From Bacillota bacterium (GTDB lineage Bacteria > Bacillota > UBA4882 > UBA8346): a stretch of DNA of 64,000 bases. Under the pieces are notes generated by a model. That model made no database searches. It saw only the letters and a list, made by a program, of their open reading frames with translations, and was not told the DNA's origin. The DNA is taken from contig JAEYPR010000004.1 of the NCBI GenBank assembly GCA_023410535.1, positions 27,011-91,010 on the forward strand. The letters run 5' to 3'. Below are positions 8,481-17,111 of this stretch, one piece after another (position 1 is the first letter of the stretch; the number at the start of each line of letters is the position of its first letter). The translations under genes and the position numbers were made by a program.

Positions 8481-10088
8481 ATGTCTGAAAACGATTCGTT
8501 ATTAAACGCTGAAATAGAACGGCGTCGTACCTTTGCGATTATTTCGCATCCTGACGCCGGTAAAACAACGCTTACTGAGAAGTTATTATTGTACGGCGGC
8601 GCGATTCATCTGGCTGGTTCGGTGAAAGCCCGTAAAGCTCAGCGTCATGCCGTCTCCGACTGGATGGAGATTGAAAAACAACGTGGGATCTCGGTTACCT
8701 CAAGTGTCTTACAGTTTGATTATGAAGGCCACCGGATTAATATCTTGGATACTCCGGGTCACCAAGATTTCAGTGAGGACACCTACCGGACGTTGATGGC
8801 CGCCGATTGCGCCGTGATGTTAATCGACGTCGCCAAGGGCGTTGAAGCCCAGACGATTAAACTGTTTAAAGTCTGTAAGCAACGGGGCATCCCCATTTTT
8901 ACCTTCGTCAATAAATTGGACCGCCATGGCAAGGGCCCGTTTGAGCTGATGGAAGAGATTGAAAAAGTTTTGGGAATCCACTCCTACCCCATGAACTGGC
9001 CGGTCGGGGTTAGCGGCGAATATCAAGGGGTTTATAACCGGTATAAAGCCCAGGTTGAGCTCTTCGATACTGAGGGCGCCCATGGTCAGTATATCGTGCC
9101 GTCGACCGTCGGCAGCGTTGACGATCCGGCATTTGGAGAACTGTTGGGAACCGAGGTTCATCAAAACCTGATGAATGATATTGAACTTTTGGACACGGCC
9201 GGTGAGGCGTTTGACCTGACGAAAGTGCTTAGCGGCCAATTGACTCCGATGTTTTTCGGCAGCGCGATGACCAATTTCGGCGTGCGGCCGTTTCTCGAAG
9301 AATTTCTGCGCCTCGCGCCGACGCCCGCGCCGCGGGACAGCAGCGACGGACCGCTTTTCCCTGACGACCAACGTTTCACGGCGTTTGTCTTTAAGATTCA
9401 AGCCAATATGAACCCGGCCCATCGTGACCGGATTGCCTTCGCGCGGATCTGCTCGGGGAAATTCACCCGGGGAATGGAAGTGTACCACATCCAGACCGGC
9501 AAACCGATCAAACTGGCCCAGCCGCAGCAGTTTATGGCCCAGGAACGGGTAATCATTGAGGAAGCCTTCCCCGGCGATATTGTCGGTTTATTTGACCCGG
9601 GGGTTTTTGGTATCGGCGATACCTTATGCGCCATGGGCGAAAAGATTAAATTTGAGGATTTCCCGGTTTTTCCACCGGAACAATTCGCCCGGATCCAACC
9701 CAAGGACTCGATGCGCCGGAAACAATTTATCAAAGGCATCACCCAATTGACCCAGGAAGGAGCGGTGCAGTTGTTCCGCCAACCCGATTACGGGGTGGAA
9801 TCATTTGTGGTGGGAGTGGTCGGGAGCTTACAGTTTGAAGTCCTGCAGTACCGGCTGCAAAACGAATATGGCGTCGATATCCTGCTACAACACCTGCCGT
9901 ATACTTTGGCGCGCTGGATTGAGGGAAAAGACGCCGCCAAAATCAATCTCAACGGCGATCTGATGGTACTAGACCGTAATGAAAAACCGGTGGCCTTATT
10001 CCGCAGCGAATGGGCTTTCCAAAATATTGCGCAGAAAAACCCCGCCCTGGAGTTTTTAATGGTGCCGCGACGCGGCGTTGAAGAATAA
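8481..10088 (+). CDS. prfC: Peptide chain release factor 3
   Basis: Translational GTPase that recycles RF1/RF2 from the ribosome after termination. 535 residues. G1 SHPDAGKTT (about residues 23-31), the switch region RGISVTSS, G3 DTPGHQDFSED, and G4 NKLDR are present. The C-terminal RF3-specific part includes QFKxR-like FARIQPKDSMRRKQF and GVVGSLQFEVLQYRL, which separates it from EF-G. The start is ATG 8481 with GGAGG five bases upstream; a TTG four codons earlier overlaps that ribosome binding site. Monocistronic, between the repeat cluster and a terminator. Confidence 0.95.
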   Translation: MSENDSLLNAEIERRRTFAIISHPDAGKTTLTEKLLLYGGAIHLAGSVKARKAQRHAVSDWMEIEKQRGISVTSSVLQFDYEGHRINILDTPGHQDFSEDTYRTLMAADCAVMLIDVAKGVEAQTIKLFKVCKQRGIPIFTFVNKLDRHGKGPFELMEEIEKVLGIHSYPMNWPVGVSGEYQGVYNRYKAQVELFDTEGAHGQYIVPSTVGSVDDPAFGELLGTEVHQNLMNDIELLDTAGEAFDLTKVLSGQLTPMFFGSAMTNFGVRPFLEEFLRLAPTPAPRDSSDGPLFPDDQRFTAFVFKIQANMNPAHRDRIAFARICSGKFTRGMEVYHIQTGKPIKLAQPQQFMAQERVIIEEAFPGDIVGLFDPGVFGIGDTLCAMGEKIKFEDFPVFPPEQFARIQPKDSMRRKQFIKGITQLTQEGAVQLFRQPDYGVESFVVGVVGSLQFEVLQYRLQNEYGVDILLQHLPYTLARWIEGKDAAKINLNGDLMVLDRNEKPVALFRSEWAFQNIAQKNPALEFLMVPRRGVEE

Positions 10089-10101
10089 AAAAACAGACGA
10101 A

Positions 10102-10131
10102 AGCCGGTTCAGATCTTTGAACCGGCTCTTT
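10102..10131 (+). terminator. Intrinsic terminator after prfC
   Basis: Stem AGCCGGTTCA / TGAACCGGCT followed by CTTTATTT. It may also stop the convergent amino acid transporter operon. Confidence 0.8.
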
Positions 10132-10184
10132 ATTTCAACATTTTTAAAGACTCGACGTAACCCCGATCGGTGTTGGCTAAGCCT

Positions 10185-10922
10185 TCACGAAACCCGAACC
10201 CGTTGTAAAAACTGTCCGATCCGTTCCGAATGCGCGCGCTCGAAAAACTCCCCCGCGCTCCCTTGCTCGACAATGGAACCGCCATCCATAAACACGACGC
10301 GATTGGCGACTTCCCTGGCAAAGTTCATCTCATGGGTCACCACGACCATCGTCATTCCTTCCTGAGCCAACGACTTCATTACCGCTAAGACTTCCCCGAC
10401 CAACTCCGGATCGAGGGCGGAGGTGGGTTCGTCAAACAAAATCGCCTGCGGTTCCATGGCCAAAGCTCGGGCGATGCCCACCCGTTGTTGCTGCCCGCCC
10501 GACAATTGGGCCGGGTAAAAATGCAAGCGGTCTTGCAAGCCGACCTTTTCCAGAAACGCGCTGCTTTTTTGGAGCGCCTCCGGTTTGGGCAATCGTTTCA
10601 CTGTGACCAGACCCTCCAGCACATTCTCCAACGCGGTTTTGTTGCGAAACAGATGATAATGTTGGAACACCATCGCTGTTTTCTGACGCAAGGCCAGAAT
10701 CTCCGCTTTGGCGGCTTTGGTCGAATCAACCGTTAAATTGTCAATACGGACAGTGCCTTGATCCGGTTTCTCCAAAAAATTGATACACCGCAACAAGGTT
10801 GATTTCCCCGACCCGCTGGGACCCAAAATCACCACGACTTCACCGGTGTTGACCTTGAGGTCGATTCCCCGCAAAACCTCGGTCCGGCCAAACGCTTTAT
10901 GAATATTCCCCAACTCGATCAT
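10185..10922 (-). CDS. Polar amino acid (cystine-type) ABC transporter ATP-binding protein
   Basis: 245-residue ATPase of the GlnQ/TcyC class. Walker A GPSGSGKST (residues 34-42), Q-loop VFQHYHLFRNKTALENV, signature LSGGQQQRVGIARAL, Walker B AILFDEPTSALDPE and H-loop VVVTHEM are all intact. It drives uptake through the permease encoded just upstream, whose stop overlaps its start by four bases (ATGA-type overlap), indicating translational coupling. It is the last gene of a three-gene operon in the order binding protein, permease, ATPase. The specificity comes from the binding protein, which most resembles cystine receptors. Confidence 0.92.
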   Translation of the reverse strand: MIELGNIHKAFGRTEVLRGIDLKVNTGEVVVILGPSGSGKSTLLRCINFLEKPDQGTVRIDNLTVDSTKAAKAEILALRQKTAMVFQHYHLFRNKTALENVLEGLVTVKRLPKPEALQKSSAFLEKVGLQDRLHFYPAQLSGGQQQRVGIARALAMEPQAILFDEPTSALDPELVGEVLAVMKSLAQEGMTMVVVTHEMNFAREVANRVVFMDGGSIVEQGSAGEFFERAHSERIGQFLQRVRVS

Positions 10923-11635
10923 ACGGCTTTCGCCCCTTCAAACCGTTTCGCCCGTCGTTCCATCCGCGCCACTATTTGCTCTACCATAATACAGATTACC
11001 CAATAAATCAAGGCCACCACAATATAAACCTCAAAAAATTGCAGTCCGCGCGCCCCGATGATTTTCGCTTGACCCATCATCTCGACCACCGAGATCATAA
11101 AGGCCAACGAGGTGTCCTTGATCAAACTGATGAAGGTATTGCCAAAGCTGGGCAAGGCGATGGCCACCGCCTGCGGCAGGATGATCCGGCGCAACCCTTG
11201 CAAAGGCGTCATTCCGATCGACAGGGCCGCTTCCATCTGCCCTTTGTCAATCGCCTCGATCGAAGCCCGAATCGTCTCTGATAGATAAGCGCCGACATTT
11301 AACGTAAAAGCAAAATAGATAAAGACGATGGCTGGAATACCATCGACGTTAATATTCCAGCCATAGTTAAGATGCAGATACTCCAGGATTTTCGGGATTC
11401 CGTAGTAGGCGAGATAGATCTGTACCAACAGCGGCGTGCCGCGGGTAAACGAGATATAAACGGTCGCCAATTGTTTGGCCACGGGAATGCGGTAGATTCT
11501 GACCAATGCGGTGATTAAGCCGACAATCAAGGCCAATCCCATTGCAACTACGGTGATATTTAAGGTCACCGGGACGACCTGCAAAATATCGGGTATAATC
11601 GAAACCATAAACTGAAAATCAAATAAAGGTCTCAT
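10919..11635 (-). CDS. Polar amino acid (cystine-type) ABC transporter permease
   Basis: 238-residue inner-membrane permease of the HisM/TcyB class. Hydrophobic segments are at roughly residues 20-42, 60-80, 95-118 and 190-215. The conserved EAA loop (GQMEAALSIGMTPLQGLRRIILPQA region, residues about 140-164) contacts the ATPase. GGAAGGTG precedes the ATG. A gap of 18 bases separates it from the binding protein gene, and it overlaps the ATPase gene by four bases. The domain is a single full-length permease, so it probably works as a homodimer. Confidence 0.92.
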   Translation of the reverse strand: MRPLFDFQFMVSIIPDILQVVPVTLNITVVAMGLALIVGLITALVRIYRIPVAKQLATVYISFTRGTPLLVQIYLAYYGIPKILEYLHLNYGWNINVDGIPAIVFIYFAFTLNVGAYLSETIRASIEAIDKGQMEAALSIGMTPLQGLRRIILPQAVAIALPSFGNTFISLIKDTSLAFMISVVEMMGQAKIIGARGLQFFEVYIVVALIYWVICIMVEQIVARMERRAKRFEGAKAV

Positions 11636-11653
11636 GACACCTTCCCCAAGAAC

Positions 11654-12430
11654 CTATTTGGTAAAGTCGGCTCCGAACCATTCTTTGGACAATTTGACTA
11701 AGGTGCCGTCTTTCTTCAAATCAGCCAAGGCTTTATCAAAACTGGCCCGGATCGCTTCGCCCTCTTGGTCTTTGCGGAACACAAAATGGCTCGGGACTAA
11801 CGCGATCGGTTTTCCAACGACTTTCACATTGAGGCCCAATTTTTTCACATTGTAACCGACTGTCAAACGTTCGTTGAGCGTTGCATCCAGTCGTCCGGCC
11901 ACAATGTCCTGGAGGACGGTGGTCAAATTGCCATCGTAATATTTGATCTCAAACTCTTTTTTGGTGTTGTACTCTTCCAAGATTTTGGTGTAATTACTGC
12001 CGATGCCGGTGCCGACTTTAAATCCCTTCAAATCAGCCAAGCCGTTGATGGTCCCGGTCCGGTCGCCTTTCACAATGATTTGCGCGCCGGCGATCAAGTA
12101 ACTGTCGGAGAAGAGATATTTCTTTTCCCGGTCGGGGTTTCTGCTGATTTGGTTGGCAATCAGATCAAACTTTTTGGTCTCGAGACCTAAAAACATGCTG
12201 TCCCAAGGGGTCGGTAAGAATTTCACATCCAAACCCGCTTTTTTGGCAATCGCCTTGACAACATCAATATCATAACCGGTCAAATTGCCTTTTTCATCAA
12301 CATAAGTAAATGGAGCGTAGACTCCTTCGGTACCAACTAAAATAGTCTTTTTGGCCGGGGCCGCCAAAACGCTGGCTGTCAATACGAGACTTAACGTTGC
12401 TAAAACCAATAATAATTTCCAACTTTTCAT
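11654..12430 (-). CDS. Periplasmic polar amino acid (cystine-type) binding protein
   Basis: 258-residue SBP family 3 receptor. Signal peptide MKSWKLLLVLATLSLVLTASVLAA has no cysteine near the cleavage site, so this is a soluble periplasmic protein, not a lipoprotein. The mature part begins with KKTILVGTEGVYAPFTYVDEKGN and has WDSMFLGLETKKFDLIANQI and EKKYLFSDSYLIAG. The pattern W-x-x-M-x-x-GL-x-x-x-x-F-D-x-x-A-N-Q is characteristic of cystine/lysine-type receptors such as TcyA/FliY. The start at 12430 follows AAAGGAG with 8-nt spacing; an upstream in-frame ATG lacks one. First gene of the operon. The substrate is an inference. Confidence 0.88.
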   Translation of the reverse strand: MKSWKLLLVLATLSLVLTASVLAAPAKKTILVGTEGVYAPFTYVDEKGNLTGYDIDVVKAIAKKAGLDVKFLPTPWDSMFLGLETKKFDLIANQISRNPDREKKYLFSDSYLIAGAQIIVKGDRTGTINGLADLKGFKVGTGIGSNYTKILEEYNTKKEFEIKYYDGNLTTVLQDIVAGRLDATLNERLTVGYNVKKLGLNVKVVGKPIALVPSHFVFRKDQEGEAIRASFDKALADLKKDGTLVKLSKEWFGADFTK

Positions 12431-12460
12431 TTGCTCTGCTCCTTTAATTATTTTATTCAT

Positions 12461-12489
12461 ATCATAATAATAGGAATTGTTTTTGTCCA
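12461..12489 (-). promoter_or_regulatory. Promoter of the cystine-type transporter operon
   Basis: On the minus strand, TGGACA, a 17-base spacer, then TATGAT, about 30 bases before the binding protein start. No riboswitch is seen: the leader is too short. Confidence 0.55.
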
Positions 12490-12789
12490 GTTATTTTTGG
12501 AATTTTTTATCTTGCCAATCCGCTCGCGGGCGAGCGAAGTTATTCCCCATGATCCGTTTGATTTCATCGTTACATCCTTGTTGCCGGTAACTCGTCAGCG
12601 CTAATTTGGAATAACGTAATCTGATACAGTATGACAAGTAGTCAAACGATCCCCGCCGGAATTTCCCCTTGTTTGCTTATTCGGATTCACGGAGGTTTCC
12701 ACAGTTTATTTTACAGTTTCGCAACGATTTTCACAAACTAATATTTTACAGCACGCGTTGGCTCGACGCGCAGCCCGCATCCATTTCAA
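12490..12789. other. Intergenic region without recognised gene
   Basis: About 300 bases between the transporter operon promoter and the end of the asparaginase gene. I see no open frame with a ribosome binding site, no strong hairpin and no riboswitch consensus. Confidence 0.5.
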
Positions 12790-13680
12790 TTACACCCGTT
12801 CCGGTGTAAAATCGTCAACAATGACGCCATCAAGCGCCAACGCCACCGGGAAGCTGGTTGCGTTATGACAGGCGGCGTAGGATCCATGTTGGTCCAATAC
12901 CAGAATCCCGCCCGCGGCGCCTTGCTCGGTGATTTGGGCAATGGCCGCCCGAGCTGTTTCCTTAACGGAATGTCCCTGCTCCAATTGATCGATTACCCAA
13001 CCGGCAATGTGCTTGCGAATAAAAGCCTCTCCCAAGCCGGTGCAGACGACCGCACCCAGCCGGTTCGCATAAATTCCACCGCCGATCACGCCGGTGTCCC
13101 CGATCCGGCCCGGCAATTTTAAAAAGGATCCTCCGGTACTGGAAGCCGCCGCCAAACGACCATTGTCCAACGCGACACACCCAACCGTGTCACATGCCTT
13201 CGGTAGACCGGTGAACAAACTATAGTCCGGCTCCCGGCCGGCTTGCCGTTCCCGCATCGCCGCTTCCCAAGCCGCCTGCTGAAGCTCCACGACCGGATCA
13301 TAATCGGCAAACCCCATGTTGCGCGCAAATCGCAGTGCGCCGTTCCCGGCCAATAAAACATGGCTGGTTTTCTCCAAAACTTGACGCGCCACGGAAACCG
13401 GATTCCGCACGCGTTGCAGCGCCGCGACCGCGCCGCAGCGTCCCGTGGCCCCGTCAATGATGGCCGCATCCATTTCGACTTCCCCGTCGTGATTAAGGAC
13501 GGACCCATAACCGGCGTTAAACAACGGATCATCTTCCAGCCGGATGACCGTCGCTTCCACCGCGGCGAGCAACCCCGCCGCGCTTTGATAACTGCCGATC
13601 AACGCCGCTTGTTGTAAAGCGGTCAAATATTGCGGTTCGCAACTGGTTTCCACACTGCCGTGGGCTAAAATAATCTTCAT
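12790..13680 (-). CDS. Isoaspartyl peptidase/L-asparaginase, Ntn-hydrolase family (asparaginase 2)
   Basis: 296-residue Ntn-hydrolase precursor that self-cleaves to expose a threonine nucleophile. The class hydrolyses isoaspartyl dipeptides and asparagine. The N-terminal HGS motif, the NAGYGSVLNHDGEVEMDAAI stretch, the processing site CDTVGCVALDNGRLAAASSTGG (nucleophile T of DTVG, about residue 170) and GTGLGEAF-like CTGLGEAFIRKH are visible. The start at 13680 gives MKIILAHGS; the ribosome binding site is weak (GAAAGAAG). It stands between the transporter operon and the PHP gene on the same strand. No signal peptide, so cytoplasmic. Confidence 0.87.
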   Translation of the reverse strand: MKIILAHGSVETSCEPQYLTALQQAALIGSYQSAAGLLAAVEATVIRLEDDPLFNAGYGSVLNHDGEVEMDAAIIDGATGRCGAVAALQRVRNPVSVARQVLEKTSHVLLAGNGALRFARNMGFADYDPVVELQQAAWEAAMRERQAGREPDYSLFTGLPKACDTVGCVALDNGRLAAASSTGGSFLKLPGRIGDTGVIGGGIYANRLGAVVCTGLGEAFIRKHIAGWVIDQLEQGHSVKETARAAIAQITEQGAAGGILVLDQHGSYAACHNATSFPVALALDGVIVDDFTPERV

Positions 13681-13775
13681 CGATGGAGTCTTCTTTCTAT
13701 ATCTATCGCACAAAATATCGTAGTAAGAATAGCAAAACCAATGGGGATAGTCAACCGTGGAATCGCTCCCAAAAC

Positions 13776-14453
13776 TTACATACCGAGATACTTCAATGCC
13801 GAATTGGCTTGCAAGGCCGTTAGCAGTTCCGCCATTGTCCGCACCGGCGCGGCCACTGTGATCCCGCCTTGGGCTAAATCCTCCCGCTCGTGAAAGTCGG
13901 AGCCGGAGATCATCAACAGTTGATTGGTTTTTGCAAAACGGTAGGCCAGTTGATTGTGGGAATCATGGCGTTGATTGCCGTTAAAAATCTCCACTCCGTC
14001 GATGAGGGCCGGATCGGCCGGGATCATGCCCGCCCGGAACGGATGGGCCTGATAAATAAGGATATTCTGTTGCCGGTGCCTGGTGATTTGATAAAACTGC
14101 GCTAAACTGAGTTGGTATAGATTAGGATGCTCTTTTAAGAAGCTTTCTTCAAAACCGTATACCAAATAATCGTTGTCATTTTCGGTAAAACGAAGTTCCA
14201 TCCCGTACAGTACGGTCAAGCCGGTCGCCGCCGCGGCTTTCAGCGCTTCCCTGTATCCTTGCAAGTACCGGTCGACCGCCTGTTCCCAGGTCAGACCGGC
14301 CGGTTGGCGGACGAAAAAACCGCGGTAAAAATGGTCGGTGATCACGATCGCTTGGTAACCCGCCTGGTGGTATAGGCGGACCACTTCCGCGGCGGGCGTT
14401 TTAGCACAGGAACTAATCTCTTCGGTATGAACATGCAGATCGATTTTGTACAA
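13776..14453 (-). CDS. PHP domain metal-dependent phosphoesterase
   Basis: 225 residues. The PHP metal motifs occur in order: DLHVHTEE (residues 5-12), VITDHFYRG (37-45), YGMELRFTE, QAHPFR and GSDFHE near the C-terminus. Such proteins hydrolyse phosphoesters of nucleotides or sugar phosphates, usually with Mn, Fe or Zn. It is a stand-alone PHP domain, not part of DNA polymerase or histidinol phosphatase as far as length and motifs show. Substrate unknown. It lies about 95 bases from the asparaginase start, same strand. Confidence 0.82.
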   Translation of the reverse strand: MYKIDLHVHTEEISSCAKTPAAEVVRLYHQAGYQAIVITDHFYRGFFVRQPAGLTWEQAVDRYLQGYREALKAAAATGLTVLYGMELRFTENDNDYLVYGFEESFLKEHPNLYQLSLAQFYQITRHRQQNILIYQAHPFRAGMIPADPALIDGVEIFNGNQRHDSHNQLAYRFAKTNQLLMISGSDFHEREDLAQGGITVAAPVRTMAELLTALQANSALKYLGM

Positions 14454-14769
14454 AAAATATCATCCTCCGCTATTATCCCAAATCCGGACGAACGCAGACA
14501 GCGTGCTGATGGCCGCAAAAACTTTTACTTGCACTTCTTTCCCTATTTTTCGGGGGATCCCTTCCGCCACGGCGATTTATGATTGAAATTTAACAATCGA
14601 CCCCGGTAGACCGGGTCAAAATAAACTAAATTTTTAAAAACTACGGTGGAAACGGCGATTAAAGGGAATAATGAAACTGCGGAAACGATGCATACTATCG
14701 GAGATAGCCATAATTTCACCTGATAAAACCGTCTAGTTTCGTTGGAACCAAAAGGAGGTTAATTCGCTC
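14454..14769. other. Divergent intergenic region before glgP
   Basis: About 316 bases separating the PHP gene and the phosphorylase gene, so both promoters must be here. I see A/T-rich patches and a short hairpin (CCCCGGTAGACCGGG near 14601), but no regulatory motif I can name. Confidence 0.4.
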
Positions 14770-16497
14770 GTGAACCTGCATTCCAAACTGCCCCACGTCG
14801 CTTACTTCTGCATGGAGTATGGTTTGAATGAGAATTTTAAGATTTATGCCGGCGGGTTGGGAATCTTAGCCGGAGATCTTTTAAAAGCCGCTTATGACGG
14901 CCAATATCCCTTAGTCGGAGTCGGCATGCTTTGGAGTCAAGGCTATACCAATCAATACGTCGATGACGACGGCAAAACCTATGATTGTTATCCGCTGCAC
15001 AACTACGAGCAGTATCTGGAAGATACCGGCGTAACGGTCAAAGTGCGGATCCGCGGCCGCCAAGTCGCCTGTAAGGTATGGAAATGCGTTCAATTTCAGA
15101 ATGCGCCGCTCTTTTTGCTCGACACCAATCTGCCCGAGAACCAGGATTGTTTAATCACCGGACAGTTATACGGTTGGTTTTCCGAGGAACGCATCGCCCA
15201 AGAGATGGTGCTGGGCATCGGCGGTGTGCGGGCGCTGCAAGCTTTGGGAATAGCCGTCGACGTTTATCATTTCAACGACAGCCATCCGGTCTTGGCGGGC
15301 ATTGAGTTGATCCGGCAAAAGATGGACCGGGACGGATTGAGTTTTGACGAAGCTTGGGCCCGAACCCGGAAACAAATCGTCTTTACCACCCATACTCCCG
15401 TCAAAGAAGGCAATGAATACCATGACCACGAACTACTTATTTATATGGGCGCCTATAACGGACTGACCCACGGCCAGATGCTCCGTTTGGGGGGCGACCC
15501 CTTCGGCATGACCGTCGCCGGATTGCGCCTCTCCCGCAAGGCCAACGCCGTGGCAGAACTGCATGGCGTCACCGCCCGGAAGATGTGGAGCGGCGTTGCG
15601 GGCGCTTCCGAAATCATCGCCGTCACCAACGGCGTCCACAATGGGACTTGGCAGGACCACCGCATGATGCGCGCCTTCCAGCGCAACGGCGATCTTTGGA
15701 CCGCTCACCTGCAGGCCAAGACGGAAATGCTCACCGAGATCGAAATGCTAACCGGAGTCCGTTTGGACCCGGAAATCCTGACAATCGGTTTTGCGCGACG
15801 GGCCGCGCCCTATAAACGCAGTGACTTAATCTTCTCCCGCCCCGACTTGATCATGCCCTTACTGGAGACCGGCAAGATCCAACTGCTCTTTTCCGGCAAA
15901 GCCCATCCCTACGATCAAGTCGGCAAAAAAATCATCTCCAACTTGTTTCAGATGGCCCAGGCATTCCCGGAAAGCATTGTTTTCTTGCAAAACTACGATA
16001 TGAAGATCGGCAAGATTTTGACCCGCGGCTGCGACATCTGGTTGAACAATCCGCGCCGCCCCATGGAAGCCAGCGGTACTTCCGGTATGAAAGCCGCCAT
16101 GAACGGCGTGCTGAACTTCAGCGTGCTTGACGGTTGGTGGCCGGAAGGGTGTATTCACGGCGTCACCGGGTGGCAAATCGGCGGCGGGTACGAGGGCGAA
16201 GACCAAGACGAGGTCGACGCCCAAAGCCTTTATCAGGTCTTACTCGATGAAGTCCTGCCAACCTTTTATGAGGATCGGCCCAAATGGGTCCAGATGATGC
16301 ATGAGAGCATCAAAATGTCTTATTGGCAGTTCTCCGCGGCCCGGATGATTCAGGACTATTTTCAGTTGCTTTACGAAAAAGAGCGTCCCCGGACCGGCTC
16401 CGTCATTACTGCTCCGGACCGACATCCGTCCTACCGGGTTACGGCCAAACCCTCCGGAAAGAAGTACGCCCGGAAAAAAGCCCTTTGCAAAGTCTAA
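14770..16497 (+). CDS. glgP: Alpha-glucan (glycogen/maltodextrin) phosphorylase, short form
   Basis: Phosphorolyses alpha-1,4-glucans to glucose 1-phosphate with a PLP cofactor, in the cytoplasm. 575 residues, much shorter than the 750-850 of classical GT35 enzymes but matching the compact clostridial/archaeal-type family. Key motifs: YFCMEYGLNENFKIYAGGLGILAGD at the N-terminus, FNDSHP, TTHTPVKEGNEYHDHE, and the PLP-lysine region EASGTSGMKAAMNG followed by SVLDGWWPEG. The start codon is GTG with AAAGGAGG 11 nt upstream, slightly long spacing. Single gene with a hairpin terminator after it. No other glycogen genes are nearby. Confidence 0.9.
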   Translation: MNLHSKLPHVAYFCMEYGLNENFKIYAGGLGILAGDLLKAAYDGQYPLVGVGMLWSQGYTNQYVDDDGKTYDCYPLHNYEQYLEDTGVTVKVRIRGRQVACKVWKCVQFQNAPLFLLDTNLPENQDCLITGQLYGWFSEERIAQEMVLGIGGVRALQALGIAVDVYHFNDSHPVLAGIELIRQKMDRDGLSFDEAWARTRKQIVFTTHTPVKEGNEYHDHELLIYMGAYNGLTHGQMLRLGGDPFGMTVAGLRLSRKANAVAELHGVTARKMWSGVAGASEIIAVTNGVHNGTWQDHRMMRAFQRNGDLWTAHLQAKTEMLTEIEMLTGVRLDPEILTIGFARRAAPYKRSDLIFSRPDLIMPLLETGKIQLLFSGKAHPYDQVGKKIISNLFQMAQAFPESIVFLQNYDMKIGKILTRGCDIWLNNPRRPMEASGTSGMKAAMNGVLNFSVLDGWWPEGCIHGVTGWQIGGGYEGEDQDEVDAQSLYQVLLDEVLPTFYEDRPKWVQMMHESIKMSYWQFSAARMIQDYFQLLYEKERPRTGSVITAPDRHPSYRVTAKPSGKKYARKKALCKV

Positions 16498-16506
16498 AAC
16501 CAACGG

Positions 16507-16551
16507 GAGTGTCGCGCTACGAACTGTCAGACCGTGCCGGCACTCTTTTTT
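16507..16551 (+). terminator. Probable terminator after glgP
   Basis: GAGTGTCG ... CGGCACTC arms (one G-T pair) followed by TTTTTT. The loop is long, so confidence is moderate. Confidence 0.5.
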
Positions 16552-16554
16552 CAT

Positions 16555-16779
16555 GCGCATCCTCGCTCAACGACTGCGCATCCTCGCTCAACGACTGCGC
16601 ATCCTAGCTCAAAGACTGCGCATCCTAGCTCAAAGACTGCGCATCCTCGCTCAACGACTGCGCATCCTCGCTCAACGACTGTGCATCCTTGCTCAACGAC
16701 TGTGCATCCTTGCTCAACGACTGTGCATCCTTGCTCAACGACTGCGCATCCTTGCTCAACAACTGCGCATCCTTGCTCA
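16555..16779. repeat. 21-bp minisatellite, ten full copies plus a partial
   Basis: Unit GCGCATCCTCGCTCAACGAC plus T, tandem and without spacers. Copies 3-4 share CTAGCTCAAAG, copies 7-9 share GTGCATCCTTG, so sub-blocks have been duplicated. The unit length is a multiple of three. The plus strand reads as repeats of RILAQRL and the minus strand as SKDAQSL/SEDAQSL. On the minus strand the two CTAG copies create TAG stops in that frame. A minus-strand frame MSKDAQLLSKDAQSL... (16622-16780, 52 codons) exists, but its ATG abuts GGAG, which is too close for a good ribosome binding site. Confidence 0.9.
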
Positions 16780-16785
16780 TCTCCG

Positions 16786-16885
16786 CCAAGCCGTAAACGA
16801 CCTGGCTAGGTAATAAACCCTTCCAAAGCCCCTTCAGGGCTCCGTGATACTTCGAAGCACGACCCAGCTTTAGCCCAATGTCATC
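16786..16885 (-). repeat. Intergenic repeat element, copy 3
   Basis: On the minus strand it reads GGGCTAAAGCTGGGTCGTGC, TTCGAAGTATCACGGAGCCC, TGAAGGGGCTTTGGAAGG, then GGTCGTTTACGGCTTGG. The order and spacing follow positions 8076-8166 closely (GTGCTTCGAAG, GAGCCCTGGAGGGGCTTTAG, GTCGTTTACGGCCGGG). It directly adjoins the minisatellite. Confidence 0.65.
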
Positions 16886-17017
16886 AGGATAATCATCGTT
16901 AACTGCAATATTGTTCAAGCGATTGTCGAAATGGACTTCAGCGTCCAAGACTTTACTTCTGGGCGCTGATCCAACCATTTAAAACGAGCCGATTGATGCG
17001 CATTGCTTTTACATAAC

Positions 17018-17069
17018 AAAAAAGCGGTTGCGGCGTGATCTGACCTGAGTGTCACCTGCAACAGCTTTT
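17018..17069 (-). terminator. Terminator of the sulfate assimilation operon
   Basis: On the minus strand, AAAAGC-GTTGC and GGTGA arms pair with TCAC-GCC and GCAAC-GCTTTT, followed by six T. It lies about 45 bases after the cysN stop. Confidence 0.75.
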
Positions 17070-17111
17070 CGTTTTTGGGGCCATGCTGACCGATTTCGGC
17101 TCGTTGCCGCC

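Noticed and set aside
16555..16779. Direct repeats that might be a CRISPR array
   Set aside because: The 21-bp units are directly adjacent with no unique spacers, and no cas genes are nearby; it is a minisatellite.
16625..16978. 117-residue minus-strand frame through the minisatellite and repeat copy 3
   Set aside because: Its first half is the intergenic repeat read in one frame, it has no ribosome binding site, and it ends at a TAG created by a repeat variant. It is reported as a repeat, not a gene.
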